DNA of 64,000 nucleotides, from NCBI RefSeq assembly GCF_900105125.1, contig NZ_LT629750.1:4216001-4280000 (forward strand), read 5' to 3'. The translations under genes were made by a program, and so were the position numbers. How positions within the stretch are numbered: the first letter of the stretch is position 1; the number at the start of each line of letters is the position of its first letter. The stretch comes from Bradyrhizobium canariense. Its GTDB lineage: Bacteria > Pseudomonadota > Alphaproteobacteria > Rhizobiales > Xanthobacteraceae. The notes beneath the pieces were generated by a model, which saw only the letters and a program-made list of their open reading frames with translations, made no database searches and had not been told where the DNA came from. Below, one piece after another: positions 26,717 to 34,019 of this stretch.

Positions 26717-27394
26717 ATGAGCGCAGCACCGAGTCTCACCCTGTGGGGAGTTGGAACGAGCCGCACCATTCGCCCTCACTGGGCCATGCACGAATTGGGC
26801 TTGTCGTACAAAACCAATCCTATCGGGCCGCGGACCGGTGAGACCAAGACTGCGGAATACACCAAACTTAATCCCCGCCAAAAGGTCCCTCTGCTGCAGG
26901 ATGGCGACTTCTGCATTGGTGAAAGTGCTGCGATCGTTGCTTACCTTTCGAGTATGTATTCGACGCCGGAGCGCTCGCTGATTCCGGAAACGCCGCGCCA
27001 ATATGCCGCCTGGCTGGAGTGGTGCTTTTTCATTGTGGCGGAGCTGGATTCCACAAGCCTTTATGTGATGCGCCGTCATCGGGCTGACGCGCTCGGCCCG
27101 ATCTATGGCGTTGCGCCTGATGTCGTTGCCAAGGCCGGTGAATATTTTCGCGAGCAGTTGCGTCACGTCGAGGTCGCGCTTTCGGATAACAGGCAGTTCC
27201 TGATGGGCGACAAATTCACCAGCGCCGATATCCTGCTCACGACCTGCCTGGAATGGGCGATCGCCTACGGCGTCGGAATTTGCGACAACGCACAGCCTTA
27301 TCTCAAGCGCATCCAGACGCGAGAGGCCTACCAGCTCGCCAAGGCGGCAAACGTGCCGCTGGCGCCGGTTACCCCGGTGCTGGCAAAAATCTGA
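26717..27394 (+). CDS. Glutathione S-transferase family protein
   Basis: Two-domain GST, 225 residues. The N-terminal thioredoxin-like domain shows LTLWGVGTSRTIRPHWAMHE, with Ser or Thr at the usual catalytic position, and the cis-proline/gamma-glutamyl region QKVPLLQDGDFCIGESAAIV (E-S-A). The C-terminal helical domain has FLMGDKFTSADILLTTCLEWA, the N-capping and hydrophobic staple motif. The ATG at 26717 follows GGAG about 10 bases upstream. It is translationally close to the SDR gene. GSTs in catabolic clusters can open epoxides or isomerise ring-fission products; together with the DsbA/kappa-class protein at 28.7 kb this suggests glutathione-dependent chemistry. Confidence 0.9.
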   Translation: MSAAPSLTLWGVGTSRTIRPHWAMHELGLSYKTNPIGPRTGETKTAEYTKLNPRQKVPLLQDGDFCIGESAAIVAYLSSMYSTPERSLIPETPRQYAAWLEWCFFIVAELDSTSLYVMRRHRADALGPIYGVAPDVVAKAGEYFREQLRHVEVALSDNRQFLMGDKFTSADILLTTCLEWAIAYGVGICDNAQPYLKRIQTREAYQLAKAANVPLAPVTPVLAKI

Positions 27395-27427
27395 AAGCCA
27401 CCACCCGGTCGCGCGGGACGGCTCAGT

Positions 27428-28627
27428 TCAGACGGCCGCGCGCACCGCGCGGTCGCCGATCATCTGGTCGATGGCGCTATCATCGTAGCCCAACTCGCGC
27501 AGCACTTCGCGCGAATGCTGACCGACGCGCGGCGCCGGTCCTCCGATGGAAGCCGGATTAGTTTCGAAGCGGGCTGCGGGCTTCGGCTGCCGTATCCGTC
27601 CGACCATCGGTTGATCGAGTTCCGCAATGATGCCGCGCGCAACCACCTGCTCGTTATCGATGATCTCGCCGCGACGCAGAATCGGCGCGCAGGGAACATC
27701 TGCGGCATCAAGCCGTTCCAGCCATTCGGCGGTGGTATGCTGGGCAATATATTCCGCCATCCTGTTGATGCGGGCCGTGGCATTGACCGAACGCGCCGAT
27801 GGTGTCGCAAACCGCGGATCCTTGGCAAGCTCCGGATCGCCTGAGGCCTTGCAGAAGCCCTGCCATTCGGAATCCGAGATCGTGCCGGCGGTGATGTAGC
27901 CGTCACTGGTCTTGAACACGAGATCCGGACGATCATTGGGATCGGCGGCCTTGGCTTCTGCACCAACCACGGTGTACTGCATCATGCCTTCCGGCCAGAG
28001 ATACGAGATCATGACGTCGAGCATCGCGACCTGGATGTGATCGCCCTGCCCCGTTTTCTCGCGCGCATAGAGTGCCGAGGACACGGCCTGGGCGGTAAAG
28101 ACCGCGGTGGTCTTGTCGCAGACGATGGTGCGGATCATTTGCGGACGATTGGTCACCGGCTGCGACTGAATATCGGCGAAGCCCGACAGCCCCTGGACGA
28201 TCGGATCGTAAACCCGCTTTTTCACATAAGGTCCGGTATCGCCGACGCCGCTGATCGATACATAAATCAGGCGCGGATGACGCTGGCGCAATTCCTCGGC
28301 GCCCAGGCCCAGACGATCCATGGTGCCAGGCCGAAAATTCTGCACCAGGACGTCGGCCTGCGCGACGAGCTTGGCAAGGACCTCGCGACCAACCGTGCTC
28401 TTGACGTCGATCGACAGCGAGCGCTTGCCACGATTTGAAGAGATAAACAGCGCGGAAAATTCCCCGATCTTGTCGATGGTGGCGCGACTGCGACGCGTGA
28501 TGTCACCGCCAATCGGTTCGATCTTGAGAACGTCGGCGCCCTGGTCCGCCAGGAACATGGTCGCGAACGGCCCTGAGACCACGCCCGTCAGATCGAGTAC
28601 GCGAACACCATTGAGTGGGCCGGGCAT
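27428..28627 (-). CDS. CaiB/BaiF-family CoA transferase
   Basis: Second class III CoA transferase of the island, 399 residues. Its N terminus is NGVRVLDLTGVVSGPFATMF, then GADVLKIEPIGGD. NRGKRSLSIDVK, FRPGTMDRLGLGAEELRQRHP and VSISGVGDTGPYVKKRVYDP follow. The catalytic aspartate is probably in TIVCDKTTAVFTAQ, with KTGQGDHIQVAMLD after it. The ATG at 28627 has a perfect AAGGAGG 5 bases upstream; a longer upstream frame overlaps the neighbouring gene and has no homology. It is downstream of the DsbA-like gene (101 bp) on the same strand and probably shares the palindromic promoter at 29.45 kb. Convergent with the GST gene. Confidence 0.9.
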   Translation of the reverse strand: MPGPLNGVRVLDLTGVVSGPFATMFLADQGADVLKIEPIGGDITRRSRATIDKIGEFSALFISSNRGKRSLSIDVKSTVGREVLAKLVAQADVLVQNFRPGTMDRLGLGAEELRQRHPRLIYVSISGVGDTGPYVKKRVYDPIVQGLSGFADIQSQPVTNRPQMIRTIVCDKTTAVFTAQAVSSALYAREKTGQGDHIQVAMLDVMISYLWPEGMMQYTVVGAEAKAADPNDRPDLVFKTSDGYITAGTISDSEWQGFCKASGDPELAKDPRFATPSARSVNATARINRMAEYIAQHTTAEWLERLDAADVPCAPILRRGEIIDNEQVVARGIIAELDQPMVGRIRQPKPAARFETNPASIGGPAPRVGQHSREVLRELGYDDSAIDQMIGDRAVRAAV

Positions 28628-28728
28628 GACATCCTCCTTGAGTTTTCTTTTGCTATCGAACCCGACGACAATCCAGTCCCGTCGTGCAAGTCCCGGACAT
28701 CGACCTGACGTTCGCAGGCCGCAATTCC

Positions 28729-29367
28729 CTAGGCCGTTTTGGAGACAAGCTGGCGGGTCTGATCGACAATGGACTCCTCGACGTCGCGGAGCTGGTCCTT
28801 GCCGAAGAACATTTCCTCTCCGACGAAGAACGTTGGCGAGCCAAAGGCCCCGCGGCTGACCGCGTCCGTCGTCAAATCGATCAGTCTTTTCTTGACGTCG
28901 TCCTGCTGCGCGCGCGCGATCAGCTTGTCGATATCGATACCCGACGAGATAAACGCGCTGCGAAAGACTTCGAGGTCGTCCATCTTCTTCGGTTCTTCCC
29001 ACATGTGATGATAGGCCGCGCGGAAATACTGTTCGAACAGGCCCTCGAACTGGGCCGCGACGGCACCTCGCATCAGCATCAGCGTGTTGACCGGGAAAAA
29101 CGGATTCGAACGGAATTTTGTGATGTTATGGCGGCGAATAAACCGTTGGGTCTCCAGCGCCTGAAATTCGGGCTTGTTCTTGATCCCGCGAAGCGACTCG
29201 GCCGGCGACATATTGTTGGTCGCCTTGTAGATCCCTCCGAGCAGCACCGGAACGTACTCAAACTTCACGCCGGTGCGCCGTTCAATCGCCGGAAGCGCCA
29301 GTTCCGCCAGATAAGCGTTCGGACTGCCAAAATCGAACTGGAATTCAACCTTCAGGGGATTCTTCAC
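28729..29367 (-). CDS. 2-hydroxychromene-2-carboxylate isomerase / DsbA family protein (kappa-GST-like)
   Basis: Thioredoxin-fold protein of 212 residues with the DsbA-type helical insertion. The N terminus VEFQFDFGSPNAYLAELALP resembles the HCCA isomerase/kappa GST signature, where a Ser replaces the CxxC cysteine. NPFFPVNTLMLMRG and the C-terminal SRGAFGSPTFFVGEEMFFGKDQL (cis-Pro loop, F/W-G-K/R-D-R-L motif) complete it. HCCA isomerase acts with glutathione in naphthalene and polycyclic ring degradation. The GTG at 29367 has AGGAG 6 bases upstream. It is the first gene behind the palindromic promoter at 29448-29476. Whether the substrate here is aromatic is unknown. Confidence 0.88.
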   Translation of the reverse strand: MKNPLKVEFQFDFGSPNAYLAELALPAIERRTGVKFEYVPVLLGGIYKATNNMSPAESLRGIKNKPEFQALETQRFIRRHNITKFRSNPFFPVNTLMLMRGAVAAQFEGLFEQYFRAAYHHMWEEPKKMDDLEVFRSAFISSGIDIDKLIARAQQDDVKKRLIDLTTDAVSRGAFGSPTFFVGEEMFFGKDQLRDVEESIVDQTRQLVSKTA

Positions 29368-29447
29368 CGGCTTCTCCTGCGGGAGCACGCGTTACGCAAT
29401 GGGGAATCGGCGGCACGCGACCGACATCCGCGTTTGGCTACAATCTG

Positions 29448-29476
29448 TTCATACAGTTCTAAAAACGAACTGTCAA
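29448..29476 (-). promoter_or_regulatory. Promoter with palindromic operator, DsbA-like gene (site B)
   Basis: On the minus strand, -35 TTGACA (29471-29476), a 17-bp spacer and -10 TATGAA (29448-29453). A perfect 7-bp inverted repeat, ACAGTTC (29453-29459) and GAACTGT (29467-29473), overlaps the spacer and touches both boxes. It lies between the leftward DsbA-like gene and the rightward HxlR gene, so it could control both. It is the most complete of the three copies. Confidence 0.65.
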
Positions 29477-29628
29477 TTCCGGCCTGCTTTGGCTAGGTTA
29501 TTTCGATGATTAAGGGCTCCTCGGGTGGTTGTATCTCCCTGAGTGCCTATTTAGAATGGCATGACGGCCGCGGTTCCCTGGTCGATTCGAGGGAATCCTC
29601 AACGTGTTGCGATGACTGGAGAGCAGGA

Positions 29629-30138
29629 ATGAAGTGGGACGCCCTGGAGGAGGAGCCATGTTCGCTGGCCCGGACCATTGGCGTAATCGGCGATCGCTGG
29701 ACTCTTCTGATCCTGCGCGAATGCTTCCTGCGCACCCGGAGATTCGAGGGATTTCAATCCGCGCTCGGGATTACGCGCCATCTGCTCGCCGAGCGGTTGA
29801 AGAAGCTGGTCCGGCAGGGCGTCCTGCGGCGCATTCCGTACCAGGAGTCGCCGAAGCGGCATGAATACATCCTGACCCAAAAGGGACTCGACCTATATCC
29901 GGTCATGATGGCGCTGGTGCATTGGGGCGACACCCACATGGTCGACGAGCGCGGACGACCGCTGCTGCACGAGCATCGCAAGTGCGGGAAGATGTTTGAT
30001 CCCGTGATGGTGTGCTCCGAATGCGGCGAGCCGCTGCTGGCCAAGGAAGTCCATACTCATCCCGGCCCCGGTGCACGCGCAGCAAGGATTCCGGCCGACA
30101 AGCCCGCGAAAACCAGGACACGCAAGCAGGCTGCTTGA
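29629..30138 (+). CDS. HxlR-family transcriptional regulator with C-terminal zinc-ribbon-like cysteines
   Basis: Winged-helix regulator, 169 residues. The HTH is CSLARTIGVIGDRWTLLILR, RRFEGFQSALGITRHLLAER (recognition helix) and the wing QESPKRHEYILTQKG. A C-terminal extension carries HRKCGKMFDPVMVCSECGEP, whose three cysteines and flanking histidines may bind a metal, followed by a basic tail. The ATG at 29629 has GGAGA 6 bases upstream; a longer frame adds 41 residues of no similarity. It diverges from the DsbA-like gene across the palindromic promoter at 29.45 kb and is the best candidate repressor for that site and its two copies. This assignment is inference from position. Confidence 0.88.
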   Translation: MKWDALEEEPCSLARTIGVIGDRWTLLILRECFLRTRRFEGFQSALGITRHLLAERLKKLVRQGVLRRIPYQESPKRHEYILTQKGLDLYPVMMALVHWGDTHMVDERGRPLLHEHRKCGKMFDPVMVCSECGEPLLAKEVHTHPGPGARAARIPADKPAKTRTRKQAA

Positions 30139-30167
30139 CCGTTAGCGGGAAGATCGCGGACATCACG

Positions 30168-31379
30168 TCATTCAGACTTGAGGTCGAGCACTTCGCCGAA
30201 CTGCTGCCAGTTCGTGCCGCTCCAACGCTGCAGTTGCAGTTGCGTCCAGATCATGTTGTTGGTCGCGCTGGTATTGATCGAGATGCCCGGCATGGCGGTC
30301 GGAAGCACCAGATCCTTCAGGTTTTTGGCCTGCTTGACGATATTTTCACGGGACAGATCATTGCCGCACTGCTTGAGGATCTGCTCGAGTATCAGACCCT
30401 GCTGATAGCCTGTCAAATAATTGGTATCTCCGATATCCGACCCCGGCAGATATTTCGCGAAGAAGGCGCGGTAGCCCTTCATGCCGGCATCATCATCCCA
30501 TTTCTGATCGGTCGGATCCTTGATGAACGTTCCCACGATCACGCCGACGGCTTTATCAAAGCCGGCCGGCTTGAGCGTTGACGATACCGAACTCGATGGA
30601 AAATCGACAATCAACGTCGGCTTCCATCCGATTTCGGCTACCTTGCGAATAGCCTGAGCCGCAAATTTCGGCGTGCCCGCGACCAAGAGCGCTTCCGCAC
30701 CGGAACTCTTCAGCGTTACGACCTGCGAGTCGACGGTCGGGTCGCTCACCTCGTAGGCTGCGGTCACCACTCTCTTGTCGAAATCGTCCTTGAGGAAGGC
30801 CTTGAAGGCGTTGACGTAATCTTTGCCGAGATCGTCGTTCTGATAAAGAATTGCGTATTTCGCGTTTGGCAGCACCTTGGTCAGGTATTTGGCGTAGATT
30901 TTTCCTTCTGTATCGAAACTGACGAGCCCCGTCGTCGACAACGGAAAAGCCGCGACGTTGGTGAACTTGCTCGATCCGCTGATAAGGGCGATGGATGGGA
31001 CGCCTTTGAGCGCCAGATATTTTGCGGACGCGGTATTTCCAGGCGTTCCAAGCTGGCTGAAGATAAACGCGACCTCGTCACTTTCAACCAGCTCGCGGAC
31101 ATGCTCCACCGCTTTCGGAGGGCTGTAGGCATCGTCCATTGCGATGTAGTTGATCTTGCGCCCATCGATCCCGCCGCGGTCGTTTATCGACTGAACGTAG
31201 GCCAGAACCCCTTTGGCGACGACGCCGATTGACGACGCGGGGCCACTGAGCGGAAACACCCCGCCGATCTTGATCTCGGTCGGCGTAACGCCTGGCGCAT
31301 CCGCTGCGAACGCCGGTGCGGATAGCGCGAGCCCGAGCGCCAGCGCTGCCGATACAAGCTTGAACAACTGCCCTGACAT
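30168..31379 (-). CDS. Branched-chain amino acid-type ABC transporter substrate-binding protein
   Basis: Periplasmic binding protein of the LivJ/LivK class, 403 residues. The signal peptide is MSGQLFKLVSAALALGLALS, with cleavage near AFAAD. The mature protein opens with TEIKIGGVFPLSGPAS, then INDRGGIDGRKINYIAMDD, a typical start of the type I fold. GADTPK-like ligand loops follow (LLVAGTPKFAAQAIRK). The ATG at 31379 has GGGAGG 5 bases upstream. No LivHMGF genes are nearby, so it must serve a transporter encoded elsewhere. In catabolic islands this family often takes up aromatic or carboxylic acids rather than amino acids. It has its own palindromic promoter (site C), which ties it to the ligase operon. 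Confidence 0.9.
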   Translation of the reverse strand: MSGQLFKLVSAALALGLALSAPAFAADAPGVTPTEIKIGGVFPLSGPASSIGVVAKGVLAYVQSINDRGGIDGRKINYIAMDDAYSPPKAVEHVRELVESDEVAFIFSQLGTPGNTASAKYLALKGVPSIALISGSSKFTNVAAFPLSTTGLVSFDTEGKIYAKYLTKVLPNAKYAILYQNDDLGKDYVNAFKAFLKDDFDKRVVTAAYEVSDPTVDSQVVTLKSSGAEALLVAGTPKFAAQAIRKVAEIGWKPTLIVDFPSSSVSSTLKPAGFDKAVGVIVGTFIKDPTDQKWDDDAGMKGYRAFFAKYLPGSDIGDTNYLTGYQQGLILEQILKQCGNDLSRENIVKQAKNLKDLVLPTAMPGISINTSATNNMIWTQLQLQRWSGTNWQQFGEVLDLKSE

Positions 31380-31473
31380 GAATTCCTCCCTGGCCGTAAC
31401 CGCGGCGTCTCGCCCTGTGATGCGTGTCTGGCCGACACGTCGTGGCCGTTGCGGTCGGCCATCCTGCAATCTC

Positions 31474-31501
31474 ATTACAGTTCTTTTTTAGAACTAGTCA
31501 A
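31474..31501 (-). promoter_or_regulatory. Promoter with palindromic operator, binding-protein gene (site C)
   Basis: On the minus strand, -35 TTGACT (31496-31501), a 16-bp spacer and -10 TGTAAT (31474-31479; five of six consensus positions). The spacer contains AGTTC (31479-31483), seven bases and GAACT (31491-31495). The central bases are nearly identical to site A: both read GTTCTTTTTTAGAACT on the plus strand. It lies about 95 bp upstream of the binding-protein start. Confidence 0.65.
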
Positions 31502-32005
31502 GCGCCTCCGGAAATTGAACCGCTTGTCCTCCGCCGGACAAGCCCCGCCCTCCGCCCTGGAAACGAACTTTTGCGGATATGATCCAAAACCGACAGCGGT
31601 GACGATCGGCATGTATGACAGGGGTTTTTGCTATTCGTGCGCCTGACGACGGTGGTTTGCCGTTCATGCGCAAAATCCGGCTTTCCAGAACGCGACGAAA
31701 ATCGTCCTTTCTGGAAAGCACATGATATAATTCAATTAAAGAACTTGGATTGCGCTGAAGCTTACGGCGCTCGCCGGACTGAGAGAGACCGGCTAAGCGA
31801 AGCGGACCTCGCTGATATCGATCGACACCATTAGCAATTCCAGGATCGGCCGACGGTCGGGCGCGCATTTATTGACTTTGTCGCCGCGGTCTACGGATAA
31901 GGCTTCTGATTTCGCAAAATCTTCAAAACCGCTTTGGCAATTCGCAGGCTGCCAGGAGTTCTCTTCGCGCGCATCCGCGCCCGTTCAGCATCGCACCGAC
32001 GACAC
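31502..32005. other. Intergenic region with a strong hairpin, no supported gene
   Basis: About 500 bp between site C and the end of the D-amino acid dehydrogenase gene. Short open frames here lack recognisable domains. A marked inverted repeat at 31681-31718 is listed separately, followed by an AT-rich stretch (31722-31745) that contains TATAAT. I see no tRNA or mobile element. Confidence 0.55.
31681..31718. repeat. Long hairpin-forming inverted repeat in intergenic DNA
   Basis: Arms CTTTCCAGAA (31681-31690) and TTCTGGAAAG (31709-31718) are perfectly complementary. Inside them, GACGA (31694-31698) and TCGTC (31702-31706) form a second stem around AAA. Together they make a 15-bp stem with a small internal loop. 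No U-run follows directly on either strand. It could be an operator, part of an untranslated RNA or a relic. Confidence 0.5.
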
Positions 32006-33259
32006 CTATTGATAGCGCCGGATCGAGAGCTCTTCCGCCGCCACCTCCGGTTTTAATCCCGCGATCTGGTCGGTCACGATGCGCGCGGCGCCACATGCCA
32101 TGGTCCAACCCAGCGTGCCGTGGCCGGTGTTCAGATGCAGATTGTTGAGCCGTGTCGGGCCGATGATCGGAGGACCGTCAGGAGTCATTGGCCGCAAGCC
32201 GCTCCAGAATGTCGATCGAGCGATATCCCCACCGCGCGGAAACAGGTCCGTCAGAGAACGATCGAGCGGCGCTCGACGATCCGACCGAAGTCTCACTTTG
32301 TAGTCACCGACCTCCGCCGTGCCGCCGACGCGAATACGGTCGCCAAGCCGCGTGATCGCAACCTTGTAACTTTCGTCCATGACGGTCGATTGCGGCGACG
32401 CCGCTTCATCCGCAATCGGCACGGTGATCGAATAACCCTTGACCGGGTAGACCGGAATGTCGATGCCCAGCGGCCGCAGCAGCAAGGGCGAAAAGCTGCC
32501 AAGCGCCATGAGATAGGTGTCGGCCGAAAACACCCCCTTGTCCGTCGTTACCTGGGCAACGTGGCCGCCCGCGACATCGATCGTCTTGATTGTGACACCG
32601 TACACAAAACGCACGCCAAGATCGGCTGCGACTTTCTCCAGGCGTTGCGTGAACAGATGACAGTCGCCGGTCTCGTCATCCGGCAGGCGCAAGCCACCGA
32701 CAAACGAAACCCGCGCCGCCGCGAGCCCTGGCTCGGCGCGCACGCAGCCATCACGATCCAGCACCTCGAAGGGTACATTGTACTGGCGCAGAATCTCCAC
32801 GTCGCCGCCGATGGCATCGAGCTGCGACTGTTTCCGGAACAGTTGCAGCGTGCCCTGGCTGCGATCATCGTAGGTGATGCCGATATCGGCGCGCAGGGCC
32901 CGCAAACAGTCTCGGCTGTATTCGGCGACCCGAACCATTCGCGACTTGTTGATTGCATAGCGCGCGGCGGTGCAATTGCGCAGCGTTTGGATCAGCCAGC
33001 GCCACATCGCGGGATCGAGCTGCGGCCGCACCACGAGCGGACCATATTGGTCGAGAATCCATCGCACCGCCTTCGCCGGAACACCGGGACCGGCCCATGG
33101 CGAGGCATATCCGGGCGACACCTCGCCGGCATTGGCGAAGCTGGTTTCGAGGCCCGGACCCGGCTGACGGTCGAGAACCGTCACGTCGAAACCTGCCTTG
33201 GCGAGATAATAGGAGGTCGTCACGCCGACGACGCCGGCCCCCATGACCAGAACTTTCAT
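32006..33259 (-). CDS. dadA: D-amino acid dehydrogenase (DadA-type FAD oxidoreductase)
   Basis: Membrane-associated FAD enzyme that oxidises D-amino acids to 2-oxo acids and passes electrons to the respiratory chain. The N-terminal dinucleotide-binding motif is [21 protein letters not shown], followed by the DadA signature [33 protein letters not shown] and [14 protein letters not shown] with [19 protein letters not shown] close the FAD site. 417 residues is normal. The ATG at 33259 is chosen on homology; no strong ribosome site is visible for it or for the GTG four codons upstream. It diverges from an Lrp/AsnC regulator gene, the usual partner of dad genes. No alanine racemase (dadX) is adjacent. 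Confidence 0.9.
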   Translation of the reverse strand: MKVLVMGAGVVGVTTSYYLAKAGFDVTVLDRQPGPGLETSFANAGEVSPGYASPWAGPGVPAKAVRWILDQYGPLVVRPQLDPAMWRWLIQTLRNCTAARYAINKSRMVRVAEYSRDCLRALRADIGITYDDRSQGTLQLFRKQSQLDAIGGDVEILRQYNVPFEVLDRDGCVRAEPGLAAARVSFVGGLRLPDDETGDCHLFTQRLEKVAADLGVRFVYGVTIKTIDVAGGHVAQVTTDKGVFSADTYLMALGSFSPLLLRPLGIDIPVYPVKGYSITVPIADEAASPQSTVMDESYKVAITRLGDRIRVGGTAEVGDYKVRLRSDRRAPLDRSLTDLFPRGGDIARSTFWSGLRPMTPDGPPIIGPTRLNNLHLNTGHGTLGWTMACGAARIVTDQIAGLKPEVAAEELSIRRYQ

Positions 33260-33500
33260 GGCCGTGCGCACGCTCCCGGATCAATCGTCGGCACTGCGCC
33301 GACATGTCGAGCGCCGCCATTCCTCACCGCACCTGTCACCCCGAATCCATCCTGTTAGAAGCCAAGGTGAAGGGAGAATGCCAGAGAGTTCGGGGAGATA
33401 TTCGGCGAATTCCTCTCTCCAATGGCCTCCACGCGCCAGAAAACGGCAGACTATCTCATATTTTTCGCGTATTTCTGCGCCGAAGACAGAGGCAGGCTGC

Positions 33501-33977
33501 ATGACGACAGAACCCGACTCCATCGACCGGAAAATCATGCATGAACTCGTGCAGGATGCGCGGATCAGCCAGGTTATCCTCTCGGAGCGTGTCGGGCTTT
33601 CGCCGACCGCCTGCGCAAGGCGTCTGCAACAACTGGAGAAAGCCGGCGTCATCCGGGGGTATTCAGCGGAAATCGATGCGACGGAGCTCGGCTTCCTGAT
33701 GACCGTGTTCGTTCACATTACGCTGGATCGTCAAAACGAGGATGCGCTCGCTGCTTTTGAAAAAGAAATCAAGAAATGCCCCGACGTCGTGTCCTGCTAT
33801 CTGATGTCGGGAAATGACGACTATCTCGTACAGGTGCAAGCGCGCGACATGGAAGACTACGAGCGCATCCACAAACAACATCTGTCGCGGATGCCGGGCG
33901 TCGCACGGCTGCACTCCAGCTTCGCGATGCGTAGCGTGGTCAAGCGCAGCATCTCGCCGGCGGCGCTGAGTGGCTGA
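33501..33977 (+). CDS. Lrp/AsnC-family transcriptional regulator
   Basis: Feast/famine regulator, 158 residues. The N-terminal HTH covers about residues 8-55 (IDRKIMHELVQDARISQVI, then LSERVGLSPTACARRLQQLE). The C-terminal RAM ligand-binding domain follows (FLMTVFVHITL, then CPDVVSCYLMSGNDDYLVQV). The glycine/aspartate segment MSGNDDYLV is where amino acids usually bind. The ATG at 33501 has AGAGG 8 bases upstream; upstream codons in frame lack homology. It is divergent from dadA across a 241-bp gap, so control of dadA by alanine or another amino acid is the likely role. Confidence 0.9.
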   Translation: MTTEPDSIDRKIMHELVQDARISQVILSERVGLSPTACARRLQQLEKAGVIRGYSAEIDATELGFLMTVFVHITLDRQNEDALAAFEKEIKKCPDVVSCYLMSGNDDYLVQVQARDMEDYERIHKQHLSRMPGVARLHSSFAMRSVVKRSISPAALSG

Positions 33978-34019
33978 TTGCCGTCGCGGCCGTCCGGCCG
34001 AGGCGCATCAATGCCAAGG

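Noticed and set aside
31628..31834. 68-codon open frame in the intergenic region
   Set aside because: It runs across the strong hairpin at 31681-31718 and has no similarity to anything I know.
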